64,000 nucleotides of DNA, from the NCBI GenBank assembly GCA_020848835.1, contig JADLHJ010000033.1:1-64000 (forward strand), written 5' to 3'. The position numbers and the translations under genes are program-made. Under the pieces are notes generated by a model that was given only the letters and a program-made list of their open reading frames with translations, did no database searches and was not told where the DNA came from. Below are positions 1-9,015 of the stretch, in pieces; the first letter of the stretch is position 1; each line of letters begins with the position of its first letter. The DNA is from Candidatus Hydrogenedentota bacterium (GTDB taxonomy: Bacteria; Hydrogenedentota; Hydrogenedentia; Hydrogenedentales; SLHB01).

Positions 1-530
1 CGCGGTTGTTCGTGAACGGCGCGGTGACGCTCGCGCAGACATTCGGCGTCAGTGAGCTGGTGATCGGACTGACCATAGTGGCGGCAGGGACCTCGCTGCC
101 GGAAGTGGCAACATCGATCGTCGCGACGATCCGCGGCGAGCGGGATATAGCGATTGGCAATGTTGTGGGCAGCAACATATTCAACGTACTTTCGGTCTTG
201 GGCTGTACCGCGCTGGTCAACCCGATCCATGTTTCCGAGCAGGCAATGGCTTTCGACATTCCCGTTATGATCGCGATCTCGGTGGCTTGCTTCCCTATCT
301 TTTTCACGGGGATGTCAATCAGCCGTTGGGAAGGTGGTTTGTTCCTTGGATACTATGTCGTGTACACCGCATTCCTGGTGATGCAGTCGCGCGTAGAGGG
401 CGCGCCGGATGCATTTAAGACGGCAATGGCGTATTTCGTCGTGCCGTTGACGGCGGTGACGCTGGCTGTGTTGACGTGGCGCGAATTTCGGGGGCGTGCG
501 CGAGATGTTAATCGCCGGGTTGCCGGCTAG
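1..530 (+). CDS. Na+/Ca2+ exchanger-type (CaCA) antiporter, C-terminal part; 5' end outside window
   Basis: The reading frame is already open at the left edge (first full codon at base 3), so only about the last 175 residues are present. The visible part holds the second alpha repeat of the CaCA family: the run GTSLPEVATS followed by IGNVVGSNIFN, where the acidic residue and the Asn of the GSN motif belong to the cation-binding site. Several hydrophobic segments follow. This is an inner-membrane cation exchanger, probably Ca2+/Na+ or H+; the sequence does not settle the ion. It is nearly collinear at protein level with the next gene (roughly 85-90 percent identical over the shared region by eye), so the two form a tandem duplicate. 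The first visible Leu (TTG at 6) aligns with an internal Met of the neighbour and is not a real start. Confidence 0.9.
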   Translation, partial: RLFVNGAVTLAQTFGVSELVIGLTIVAAGTSLPEVATSIVATIRGERDIAIGNVVGSNIFNVLSVLGCTALVNPIHVSEQAMAFDIPVMIAISVACFPIFFTGMSISRWEGGLFLGYYVVYTAFLVMQSRVEGAPDAFKTAMAYFVVPLTAVTLAVLTWREFRGRARDVNRRVAG

Positions 531-547
531 TAAGGAGATGTAGTCGA

Positions 548-1639
548 GTGACGGCTGGAGTAGTGCTGAGTCTTGCAGTTGGATTGACGATACTGACGAT
601 TGGCGCGGAGTTTCTCGTTCGCGGATCGTCAAAGCTCGCGGCGGCTGCGGGCATTTCGCCTTTGGTGATCGGGTTGACGATTGTTGCGTACGGAACGAGC
701 ACGCCGGAGTTGGCGGTGAGCGTGAAATCGGCATGGGCGGGGCAGCCGGACATCGCGCTCGGGAATGTTGTTGGGAGCAATATCTGCAATGTGTTATTGA
801 TTCTGGGCGTGTGCGGAATGATCTATCCGCTCAAAGTGCACGTGCAACTTATCCGCCTCGATGTGCCGCTTATGATCGTGACGGCGCTGATGGTGCCCGT
901 GCTGGGGTACAACGGCGTACTCGGGCGTGTCGATGGCGCGATACTCGTTGGCGGACTTGTCGCGTATAACGTTTTCATCATTCGCAAGAGCCGGCAAGAG
1001 AGCAAGAGGGCGCAAGAGGAATTCGCGGAGGAATACGCGGCACCAAAGGAAATCAACGCCCGCTACTTTGCCGTCAATGCAATCGTACTGGCCGCCGGAC
1101 TGGTCATGCTTGTATATGGGGCGCGGATGTTCGTGAACGCGGCGGTGACGCTTGCACAATCTTTTGGCGTCAGCGAACTGGTAATCGGGCTCACGATTGT
1201 AGCAGTGGGCACGTCGTTGCCTGAAGTCGCGACTTCGATTGTGGCGACCATTCGCGGCGATCGCGATATTGCCATCGGCAACGTGGTGGGCAGCAACATT
1301 TTCAATGTGTTGTCAGTATTGGGGTGCACGGCGCTGGTCAAACCAATCAACGTGTCCGAGCAGGCGATGGCATTCGATATTCCGATCATGATCGCAATCT
1401 CGGTAGCGTGCTTTCCAATCTTTTTTACGGGGATGTCAATCAGCCGCTGGGAAGGCGGAATGTTTTTCGCGTATTACATCGTCTACACCGTGTTCCTGGT
1501 CATGCAGTCGCGTGCAGAAGGCGTGCCTCCTGCATTCAAGACCTCAATGGCGTATTTTGTTGTACCGCTGACGGCGGTGACGCTGGCCGTGCTGACGTGG
1601 CGCGAATTTAATGGCAAACGCGCGGCGAAAGTTGAATAA
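548..1639 (+). CDS. CaCA-family calcium/sodium antiporter (YrbG-like), tandem paralogue
   Basis: A complete 363-residue integral membrane cation antiporter. Both alpha repeats are present: GTSTPEL at about 49-55 with GNVVGSN at 72-78, and GTSLPEV at about 221-227 with a second GNVVGSN. The repeats are separated by a charged cytoplasmic loop (about residues 150-175). Length and two-repeat layout fit the bacterial CaCA proteins. The GTG start is chosen because AAGGAG (532-537) lies 10 bases upstream. It begins 17 bases after the stop of the upstream copy, so the pair is probably co-transcribed. Codons differ at many synonymous positions although the proteins are nearly the same, which points to an old duplication under constraint. 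Confidence 0.93.
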   Translation: MTAGVVLSLAVGLTILTIGAEFLVRGSSKLAAAAGISPLVIGLTIVAYGTSTPELAVSVKSAWAGQPDIALGNVVGSNICNVLLILGVCGMIYPLKVHVQLIRLDVPLMIVTALMVPVLGYNGVLGRVDGAILVGGLVAYNVFIIRKSRQESKRAQEEFAEEYAAPKEINARYFAVNAIVLAAGLVMLVYGARMFVNAAVTLAQSFGVSELVIGLTIVAVGTSLPEVATSIVATIRGDRDIAIGNVVGSNIFNVLSVLGCTALVKPINVSEQAMAFDIPIMIAISVACFPIFFTGMSISRWEGGMFFAYYIVYTVFLVMQSRAEGVPPAFKTSMAYFVVPLTAVTLAVLTWREFNGKRAAKVE

Positions 1640-1647
1640 CCGTCCTG

Positions 1648-2955
1648 TTAATCGACAGTGGCAGCCAGTCGCGCATGAATCTTCTCGGAATCCCGCCGGA
1701 TGAAGAACAGTGCGCCAAGGATTAGGACGATTCCCGCCAATACGTATACGACCGACGTGATGGCAATTGCATAGCCGAGATCGTGGCGGTCGGCGATGCG
1801 GCCAATGATGATTGGGGCAGTGCCTGCGCCGGCGAGCCAACCGATGCAGTTCATGAGGCCCGCCGCAGTACCCCGTGCGTTTGCAGGGATAACGTCGTAA
1901 ATGGAAGCGAAGATATTTGCGTCGTACAGGCCTTTGCAGAAACCCCAGCACGCCAGTACGACCACCAGGATTTTTAGGTCCGTAGTAGTACCACAGAGGT
2001 AAACAAAGGGTGCCCCGCAAAACACGCCGATCGCCTGCACAAACATGCGCCCGCCAAAGAATTTTCCGCGCAAGGTGTCCGCAAGCCAACCGCCCAGCGG
2101 CGCGGCGCACATGCTCGCGACTTGAAGGTAGAACACCGCGGTGAAACCGGCGCCTGTCAAGCTGAGATTGAATTTTGAGTGCAGGAAAGACGGCATCCAC
2201 GAAAGCATGACCGCGGCTACGAAGTTTGCGCAAAGGAATGCGCCGAGCAGAAACAAAGTAGTGGGCGTAGTGAAAATGAGTTGCGCGGTTTCCGCAACGG
2301 ACATTCCCTTTGCAACGGACTTGGTCTTAATGCCGGTGTCTTCGTAGTCGGCCGCGCCGCGCTCCGGTTCCACGACAAGCTTATGCAGTATGAATCCGAG
2401 AATTACGCCCAATGCGCCGAATATGACGAAGGAGTGCCGCCAACCCCAGTATTGTCCGATCATGCCTGCAAAGAACCCGCCGCCGATTGTACCGGCGTAT
2501 ACACTGGTTTGGTGTAGTCCCATCGCGCGCGAGCGCGTTTTCTTGCCGTGGTAATCGCTTACGAGCGACATCGACGCGGGGAAGTAGAAAGTTTCGCCGA
2601 GGCCTTCGGCCGCGCGGAAGAACACGAGGTGCGGAAACTTTGTAGACAGCGCGGTCGCCATGCAGATGATGCTCCACGCATGAAGGCCGGCAAGGATTGC
2701 GGTCTTGCGTTTCACGCGATCGACTACGTAGCCGGCAAAGGGCGCGCCCATTCCATAGACCCAGGCGAAAGCGGCAACGATATAGCCTTGCTGTTCTTTG
2801 TTGAGCGAGAATTCCTTTTCGATCAGCGGCAGGACCGAGGCGAGCGCCTGGCGGTCGGCGTAGTTGAAGAAGGCCATGAACCAGAGCATGCCAACCACGT
2901 ACCACTTGTAGTTGGGATTCCTGGCAAACGAGGGACGCCCGTCGTAGTCGCTCAT
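1648..2955 (-). CDS. MFS transporter, ACS (anion:cation symporter)-like
   Basis: A 435-residue inner-membrane transporter with about 12 hydrophobic segments. The N-terminal WFMAFFNYADRQALASVLP stretch is typical of the first helix of ACS-type major facilitator proteins (hexuronate, galactarate and phthalate transporters), and the loop DRVKRKTAILAG after helix 2-3 fits the MFS motif A position. The substrate cannot be read from sequence; an organic acid or sugar acid is the family expectation. The ATG at 2955 has GGGAG about 8 bases upstream. It converges on the antiporter pair (8-base gap) and lies downstream of the secreted glycosidase-like gene on the same strand, so co-expression for sugar-derived acids is possible. 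Confidence 0.88.
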   Translation of the reverse strand: MSDYDGRPSFARNPNYKWYVVGMLWFMAFFNYADRQALASVLPLIEKEFSLNKEQQGYIVAAFAWVYGMGAPFAGYVVDRVKRKTAILAGLHAWSIICMATALSTKFPHLVFFRAAEGLGETFYFPASMSLVSDYHGKKTRSRAMGLHQTSVYAGTIGGGFFAGMIGQYWGWRHSFVIFGALGVILGFILHKLVVEPERGAADYEDTGIKTKSVAKGMSVAETAQLIFTTPTTLFLLGAFLCANFVAAVMLSWMPSFLHSKFNLSLTGAGFTAVFYLQVASMCAAPLGGWLADTLRGKFFGGRMFVQAIGVFCGAPFVYLCGTTTDLKILVVVLACWGFCKGLYDANIFASIYDVIPANARGTAAGLMNCIGWLAGAGTAPIIIGRIADRHDLGYAIAITSVVYVLAGIVLILGALFFIRRDSEKIHARLAATVD

Positions 2956-3042
2956 GGTCGTTATTCTCCCGCCCTATACCCGCATAGAGGAAGGGGTATC
3001 ATCCGAATGCGCGCGCCGGATTGCAAATGTGTCCGGAAAGGG

Positions 3043-5406
3043 TCATGGGGCTGCGGTAAGCTTGGCGCGATACTCTCGTAGTTGCCGGTCGCGTGTGTCG
3101 TGCAAGACTTCAAGTTTTTCGCGGAGCGAGTACGGAGTGAATACGTAGTCGGTTTCAAATTGGAAGCCCAGCCGGGAATCGCGTTCGACGGCGAGCAGCG
3201 ATCGCTCGGTGCGGGCGATTTCCTCGGTGACGATAGTGTCCAGGCGATCGAGATGCGCGCTTGCTTTGTTGGCATCCATTTCCGCGTGTAGTTGGAGGCG
3301 CAGATTTTCGAACTCGAGTATTGCATGGTTGCTCAGGAGCATTCGTTCGATCTGCTCGGCCACGATTACTTCGCGCAGCGCGCGAGCGCGCTTCGCTTCA
3401 GGGCTGCGCAGGGCCGCGGCGCGATATAGTGCGAGCCCTTCGCCGAGCTTATCGGTTGTCGTGCGCAGGTACTTCAGGAATGCAGGCAGCACGCGGACAT
3501 CCGCCGCCGCTTCTACCCCGGACACGCTGCGCGCGTAGGACTCGGCGCGGTTCGAGGCATTCGTGAAGTCGGGAATGAAGACCATGCGCGATACGGTGAA
3601 GGGCCAATACGGATTAATCTCCGCGCCGAGATACCCCATCCAGTAATCCTGGTCCATCCATGAGTGCATAAACGTGGCCGTGCGCGCGGGAGGCGGATCA
3701 AAGAACAGCGGGTTTCCCGTTGCGTTGCCGGTGCCCATGTAGGGTCCGGTATCCGGCAATGTGCGAATGGCTTCACTGAACAAGCGCCACGCCTTCACGA
3801 CGTCGCCAGCATTCCCGGCACCAAAGTCGCGTGTGGCGATGGCCGTCAGCAATTCGTCCGGCGGTGGCGCATCGCTCCAGCAGTACCACGCGCGAAACTC
3901 GGTCATGAAGTTTGGCGTATAGGCAGTGGACCAACTTTCAAGCGTGCCGTTTACGCCGAGTTTGTCCATCGCCATATAGCGCGAGTGCCATTGATAGGGG
4001 AAGGGATGGTACGGCACGGTCTGCAACTGCGCGCCGCAGACGAAGGTTTGCGCGTTGGAATAGACTTTCATGCCGCGCTTGCGCGCCTCTGCGAATTGCG
4101 CCTCGGTTACTTCCGCAGGGCCAACCTGATTGATCGCGTAGTCGCGCAGGTAGCCCTGCATTCCGTCGATTTCGAAACTCTTGCCGTTCTCCCACGTCAG
4201 CAGCGGGATGGTGGATTCCGGAAGTTGGCGGATGAAGAAGCGCTTGGTTTCGACGTTTTGAGGACGAAAATCGATGTTGTACTCCCAAGGAAGAATTTCG
4301 ATAGCAGGGTTGGTTTTGTGGCACTCCTCGGCGACGATGGCGACGGCGTGCGCCCAATTGCGTGCCCAGTCCTGTATGTACTCGACGCTCGCGCCGTGTC
4401 CGCCGCCCCACTTCTGATACCAGAAACCTTCGGTAAGCAGAACGTAGCCGTGTATGTCGGGAAATTCGGTAACGATTTCGCGCACAAGGCGGCGCAGATC
4501 GTCTTCGCTTTCGGGAGTGCCGGTGTATTGGAAGATGATTGGCGTGTAGACCTTGATGCCGAAGCGCGCGGCGCGCGCGATCAGGTCGTGCATGCGCGCG
4601 GGGTCCTGGTGCCGCATTCGGTGCATGAGGCGCGCGTAGAAGTCTGTCGAATTCTCGGCCGTGGTGCGGTCGTTGTTTGGGTTTGCGTAGACCGAGGCAA
4701 AGATCGCGTCAAACCCATCGTGCGCCATATGCGCGAGCACCGCGTCGGGAAATTCCATCCATCCCATCCACGATTGCACCATGCGCGAATCGTAGAGGCT
4801 GTGTCGCACGGTGCGGAGCTTGGAGGGCAGGAAGGGCGCTTCGCGCAGATTCATTCGCGCTTCAAGATTGTAGAGACCGAAGGCCGCGCCGCGTTCGTCG
4901 TATCCGCAAACCACCACCTGCTTGTCCGTGACAACGATTTCGTAGTCCTTTGGGCTTTTCAGTGTTGCGCCGCATCCGGGCAGGTCGTCGCGTGTTCCTA
5001 CAATGACGCACTGCTGCAGCGTCTGCCAATCGGAGAGTGAATCACGTCCGTCGATCGCAGCGTCCACGGTCATTGAGATCTTCAAGTAATCGGCGAAGTC
5101 GTTCACGGCGACGTGGAGCAATGCAGTGCGTCCTTGGTTCCAGACGATACGCCAGCCTTGGGCTGTCAGTTCGATTTCGTTTTCGCGTCGTGTTGCATCG
5201 GGGCTGCGCCGCGCCTTATGGATCGGATCCGTGGACAAAGCCTTGTGGTAATCAAACGGTTGTTCCTTCGGCAGCACGCGTTCGATTTCCCTGGCGACAT
5301 CGTCGGTCGAAACGGGCGAGTTGGCCACGGGCTCCGCAAACACCGATAAAACGCATTGTAGCAACAATACGAAGGGTGCAATCCTGCTAATGAAGATTGT
5401 GTTCAA
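3043..5406 (-). CDS. Large secreted glycoside-hydrolase-like protein
   Basis: A 787-residue protein with an N-terminal signal peptide (hydrophobic residues about 6-24, ending in FAEP). The N-terminal third contains DYEIVVTDKQVVVCGYDERGAAFGLYNLE-type sequence, the pattern of the alpha/beta domain preceding the catalytic barrel in GH67/GH20/GH84-type enzymes. The middle has barrel-like strands (FDAIFASVYANP, FGIKVYTPIIFQY, HGYVLLTEGFW) and many aromatic residues, fitting a (beta/alpha)8 glycosidase. The C-terminal 150 residues are helical and charged. I cannot assign a GH family or substrate. The start is TTG with AGGA 8 bases upstream. It lies downstream of the HEAT and Gfo/Idh genes on the same strand but is separated from them by a strong terminator. 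Confidence 0.6.
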   Translation of the reverse strand: MNTIFISRIAPFVLLLQCVLSVFAEPVANSPVSTDDVAREIERVLPKEQPFDYHKALSTDPIHKARRSPDATRRENEIELTAQGWRIVWNQGRTALLHVAVNDFADYLKISMTVDAAIDGRDSLSDWQTLQQCVIVGTRDDLPGCGATLKSPKDYEIVVTDKQVVVCGYDERGAAFGLYNLEARMNLREAPFLPSKLRTVRHSLYDSRMVQSWMGWMEFPDAVLAHMAHDGFDAIFASVYANPNNDRTTAENSTDFYARLMHRMRHQDPARMHDLIARAARFGIKVYTPIIFQYTGTPESEDDLRRLVREIVTEFPDIHGYVLLTEGFWYQKWGGGHGASVEYIQDWARNWAHAVAIVAEECHKTNPAIEILPWEYNIDFRPQNVETKRFFIRQLPESTIPLLTWENGKSFEIDGMQGYLRDYAINQVGPAEVTEAQFAEARKRGMKVYSNAQTFVCGAQLQTVPYHPFPYQWHSRYMAMDKLGVNGTLESWSTAYTPNFMTEFRAWYCWSDAPPPDELLTAIATRDFGAGNAGDVVKAWRLFSEAIRTLPDTGPYMGTGNATGNPLFFDPPPARTATFMHSWMDQDYWMGYLGAEINPYWPFTVSRMVFIPDFTNASNRAESYARSVSGVEAAADVRVLPAFLKYLRTTTDKLGEGLALYRAAALRSPEAKRARALREVIVAEQIERMLLSNHAILEFENLRLQLHAEMDANKASAHLDRLDTIVTEEIARTERSLLAVERDSRLGFQFETDYVFTPYSLREKLEVLHDTRDRQLREYRAKLTAAP

Positions 5407-5449
5407 TTGAAAATCCTTTGTATCTGGAACGCGAACAGGGCTAAATATG

Positions 5450-5483
5450 AAAAAGCCGGACGGGCTGTTTCAACCCGTCCGGC
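5450..5483 (-). terminator. Rho-independent terminator after the HEAT-repeat gene
   Basis: Perfect 10-bp inverted repeat (GCCGGACGGG at 5455-5464 with CCCGTCCGGC at 5474-5483), 9-base loop, followed on the minus strand by a U-tract (AAAAA at 5450-5454 on the plus strand). It sits 27 bases past the stop codon of the minus-strand HEAT gene and separates it from the glycosidase-like gene. Confidence 0.88.
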
Positions 5484-5509
5484 TGTGCCATTGCGTGAAA
5501 CGCTTCAAG

Positions 5510-7486
5510 CTACTTTAGAGAATCAAGGGTCTTCTGCGCGCGCTCTTTCAGGTTTGCGTCATCGCACTTTGCGAGTACCGCTTGCACTGCTGCTGCTGCC
5601 GTCGGCTTATTCGCGGCATCAGCTTTCGCGAATGCTGCCGCCGCTGTAATGAGCGCGTTGCCCGCTTCGTTCTTGATCGACGCGTCGTCGAGCATCGCCG
5701 TGAGCGAGTCGAGCGATTGTTTGGTTGCGAGCGTGCCGTACGCGGGCAGCACGAGCCACTTTTCTTCTTTTGCTTTCGCGACACCCATCGCGCTGGCGAG
5801 CATCTGCGCTTTTACTTCCGCGTTTGCTTCCGCTTGTGCGAGGCGCACGTAACCACGCAGCGCGAGGTCTTTCTGTGCCGCGTTTTTGCCTTGCGCAAGT
5901 TTGAGCAGGTGCGGTGCCGCATCCGCGGACTTCCACTCCGCGAGCACGCGCACTGCGCCGCCGCTGACTTCTGCGTCCCTGTCGCGCATCGCAGCGAGCA
6001 CCGGTTCAAGCGCTTGCGAGCTGCTAATTACGCCGAGATTGCGTAGAAGCGCGAGGCGCGCGGGCGTGCTTGCGCCTTTGAGGCCATCGAGCACGGCGGG
6101 CAATATCGCGTCCTTGTGTATAGCGGCGATTGCATTCAGCGCGTTTGCCGCTTCGCTTCGTTCTGTGTCATCGGCTGTGCTCTTCAGCGCGGCGACGACC
6201 GCGGGTGCTTCGGCGGGACCGCCAAGTTTTGTCAGTGAACGTAGCGCCGCGATGCGGACTGCGGCATCGCTATCGCTCAATGAAGCGAGCGCGGTTGCGG
6301 CGGCTTTCGGAGCCATGCGATCGGAAAGCAACTCGACGAGAACTGCCTTGCCCGCGCCGCTGCTGGTACCGACGGCGGTGGCGATGGCTTCGTCGAAGCT
6401 CTTGTTGTCTACGTTTGCGAGCGCGGTGCGCGCGGCTGCGGCGAGTTCAGCGTCGCCGGATGCGATGAGTGCGGACAGCGCGGGCACGTCGGCCTCATTG
6501 CCAACGTTACCGAGCGCAGTTGCTGCGGCGAGTTTCACGGCTTTGTCGTTGCTGCCGAGCGCGGTGACAACAACTTCGCGCCCGCCGGCGTCTTTGCGAT
6601 CGCCAAGGCCGCGTACGAGCAACGCTTGCGCAGCTGGTGGCAACGACGGGAACGCGGCCGCAAAGGGCTTCGTCATGTCACCACCGGGATACTCCGCGAC
6701 GATCTGCGCGGCGAAATTCGCGGCGACGGGATCGCTGCCGGTGAGTGTTTTCGAAACCAACGCGACAGCATCTTGGGGCGCAGCAGCGGCAAGACCGCGC
6801 AAGGCACCTAGGCGAACGTACTCGCGCTCGTCTGTTGTCAGCGCGGTGAGGAACGGCACGGCGAGATTGCCTTTGTTGTCCTTGACGAGCATTTCCGCGC
6901 CGGTGAGTTGGGCCTCGGCGACGGCGTCTCTTAGTTCGGCAGGTGCGGACTTCGCAAACGCGGCGAGGATCGCGTTCGATCCGACGGTGCCGATACGACC
7001 CAACGCGCCCGCCGCTGCGCGCGCGACGTCCACATCTTTGTCCTTCAGCGATTTTGCAATCGCTTTCGTCGATTTAACGTCTCGTTTCTCGCCGAGCGAA
7101 GTGATCACGCCGAGCTTCTGGTGCCCCTTGGTCTTGCCAAGACCTTTGCGTAGTGCATCGGTCGCCGCGGGGTACTGCATGTTTTCTAGCGCGTAGCGCG
7201 CCATGTGCGAAAGTTTTTCGTCTTTTAACAGTGAAGCCAACGCAGGAATGGATTTCTCAGTGCCTACCTGGCGCAGGCGCGTGCAGGCGTCGTATTTCGC
7301 TTTCCAATCTCCATCGCCTTTCAGCGCGGCGATGCACTCGTCTTCCGTTGCGGAGCTGGGCGTGGCGACGCCTTTCGCGGCGTTTTGCGCGAAGGCGCCG
7401 GCGGCGACTGCGAACGCCACTGTGATTGCGAACATATATCGGACCATGTGTTGCATGGTGAATGCCTTTCGTGTCGTGTTCGTCAT
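5510..7486 (-). CDS. Secreted HEAT-repeat protein
   Basis: About 658 residues. An N-terminal signal sequence (YMFAITVAFAVAAGAFAQ) is followed by an almost uninterrupted array of roughly 15 or more HEAT-type helical repeats. Recurrent units are of the kind LxxLLKDxxxxVRxxAAxALGxIG. Such alpha-solenoids are protein-interaction scaffolds and carry no catalytic residues. I place the start at 7486 (ATG) because AGGAG at 7495-7499 is 8 bases upstream; a start at 7510 would lie inside the upstream gene. It begins 11 bases after the stop of the Gfo/Idh gene and is probably translated from the same mRNA. Its N-terminal 150 residues resemble the short HEAT protein at 27828-28442, which also follows a Gfo/Idh gene. 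Confidence 0.85.
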   Translation of the reverse strand: MTNTTRKAFTMQHMVRYMFAITVAFAVAAGAFAQNAAKGVATPSSATEDECIAALKGDGDWKAKYDACTRLRQVGTEKSIPALASLLKDEKLSHMARYALENMQYPAATDALRKGLGKTKGHQKLGVITSLGEKRDVKSTKAIAKSLKDKDVDVARAAAGALGRIGTVGSNAILAAFAKSAPAELRDAVAEAQLTGAEMLVKDNKGNLAVPFLTALTTDEREYVRLGALRGLAAAAPQDAVALVSKTLTGSDPVAANFAAQIVAEYPGGDMTKPFAAAFPSLPPAAQALLVRGLGDRKDAGGREVVVTALGSNDKAVKLAAATALGNVGNEADVPALSALIASGDAELAAAARTALANVDNKSFDEAIATAVGTSSGAGKAVLVELLSDRMAPKAAATALASLSDSDAAVRIAALRSLTKLGGPAEAPAVVAALKSTADDTERSEAANALNAIAAIHKDAILPAVLDGLKGASTPARLALLRNLGVISSSQALEPVLAAMRDRDAEVSGGAVRVLAEWKSADAAPHLLKLAQGKNAAQKDLALRGYVRLAQAEANAEVKAQMLASAMGVAKAKEEKWLVLPAYGTLATKQSLDSLTAMLDDASIKNEAGNALITAAAAFAKADAANKPTAAAAVQAVLAKCDDANLKERAQKTLDSLK

Positions 7487-7497
7487 TGCGCCAACTC

Positions 7498-8769
7498 CTA
7501 TAGGTACCACGGTTCGCGGTATGCCCGCGCCGTGAGCCGGTTGGCCTCGTCATCACCGATGCACACTTCCTTCACCGGATCCCATTTTATTGGGCGGCCA
7601 AGACGTTTGCAGATGTTTGCGACGTGGCACGCGGAGATCGAGCGGTGCGCGACTTCCGCGTTGGAGATGCATTCCTGACGCGATTTCACGCCATCAATGA
7701 ATGCTTTCACGTGGTTGTCCTGCGGGTAGCCGCCTTCGAAGCCGCGATTACCGAGGAGCGATTTCGGATAGGTTTCGATCTGACCGGAGTCACCGGTCTC
7801 GACCCAGCCTTCGGTGCCGACAAATTTTACGGGACAGGAACCGAAGCGGAGGCCCTGGCGGATGATTAGCTTTGCGCCGTTCGCGTAGTTGGCGCAGTAC
7901 CAGTCGCCTTCCTTGTAGTATTCGATTGGACCGGTGTGGTCGGCGTTGTTCGCCCACTGGCAAAGGTCAACGGTGTGACTCCCCCACTCGCAGATCGATG
8001 CGCCGCTGAAATCGATGTGATCGAGCCAGTAGCCGCGTTCCGGATACTTCTTGTTATACGGACGCCACTGCGCGGGCCCGAGCCATGCGTTCCAGTCGAA
8101 CACATCTTTTGAAGGTTCTGGTTCTTCAGGGAGCACTTCATAGTTGAACGCTCCACAGAACGCAGCTTCTTCCGCGTGCAGCTCTTTCAATTCGCCGAGC
8201 ATGCCGCTCTGCGCGAGATGACAGGCGTAGCGGAAGTTGCCGAGGCTACGGCGTTGTGTGCCGCATTGGAAGATGCGGCCGAGGCGTTTCATGGTGTCGG
8301 CCACGCCGCGCGATTCGTTGATGCACACGCTCATTGGTTTTTCACAGTAGATGTCTTTGCCGGCGCGCGCGGCGGTGATGGCCGTATGCGAGTGGCCGTT
8401 GTCGCCGGTGGCCACCAGCACGGTGTCGATGTCCTCGCGCGCGAGCAGCTCGTGCATGTCGAGGTATTCTTTGCAGTCCTGGTTGCCGTAGCGCTGGTTG
8501 ACCATTGCCTGGCCGGCCTTGCGGCGGTCGGCAAAGCAATCGCTCACGGCGACGATCTGCACGTCCGGCAGCGCCATGAACGCGCGCATGTCGTCGCGCC
8601 CACGGCCACCCGTGCCGATTACACCGACAGTGATGCGGTTGCTCGGCGCTGCACGGTTTTCCGCGCCCCAGGCCTTCGTTGCGATGATGTTTGGCAGGAC
8701 TGCTGCCGCGGCCCCCGCCTTGATGAATTGGCGGCGCGACATGCCTTTACTTGGTGTGTGCGTTTTCAC
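7498..8769 (-). CDS. Tat-exported Gfo/Idh/MocA family oxidoreductase
   Basis: About 423 residues. A twin-arginine signal (SRRQFIKAG, Arg 12-13) precedes a Rossmann fold with GVIGTGGRG (about 49-57) and the family hallmark EKP (143-145). The C-terminal domain has the WLGP and GASICEWGSHTVDLCQWA segments common in the environmental Tat-type branch. These enzymes oxidise or reduce sugar carbons with NAD(P) that stays tightly bound; the exact sugar is unknown. The GTG start at 8769 is chosen because GGGAGG (8775-8780) lies 5 bases upstream and because it puts the twin Arg near the N-terminus. It is the first gene of a leftward pair with the HEAT gene and is divergent from the sigma-factor gene; the 246-base gap between them must hold both promoters. 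Confidence 0.9.
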   Translation of the reverse strand: MKTHTPSKGMSRRQFIKAGAAAAVLPNIIATKAWGAENRAAPSNRITVGVIGTGGRGRDDMRAFMALPDVQIVAVSDCFADRRKAGQAMVNQRYGNQDCKEYLDMHELLAREDIDTVLVATGDNGHSHTAITAARAGKDIYCEKPMSVCINESRGVADTMKRLGRIFQCGTQRRSLGNFRYACHLAQSGMLGELKELHAEEAAFCGAFNYEVLPEEPEPSKDVFDWNAWLGPAQWRPYNKKYPERGYWLDHIDFSGASICEWGSHTVDLCQWANNADHTGPIEYYKEGDWYCANYANGAKLIIRQGLRFGSCPVKFVGTEGWVETGDSGQIETYPKSLLGNRGFEGGYPQDNHVKAFIDGVKSRQECISNAEVAHRSISACHVANICKRLGRPIKWDPVKEVCIGDDEANRLTARAYREPWYL

Positions 8770-9015
8770 TCTGACCTCCCTACACGCAGGCGCGATGCGC
8801 CGCGCGATTGATGCGATGCACAATATTTGGAGAAGTCTGCCGCGCCGCGATCGAAATCCGCCCCTCGGCGGCGTGGCATGCCCAAGCGAGCATTGTACAC
8901 AACCGGCGCAGCCCATAAAACTGGCGGCTCCTTTGCGCACACCACAGGGGATTCCTTGTTGCTATGCTGAAGTTTCGCCCAATTGTGGGCCCGTGTCGAA
9001 AGTAGAGATAGAACC

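Noticed and set aside
3664..5040. 458-codon plus-strand frame inside the glycosidase-like gene
   Set aside because: Composition is Arg/Val/His-rich without domain pattern; the opposite strand carries a signal peptide and protein-like sequence.
5886..7196. 436-codon plus-strand Ala/Ser-rich frame opposite the HEAT gene
   Set aside because: It is the complement of regular HEAT repeats, which gives long Ala/Ser runs; not a real protein.
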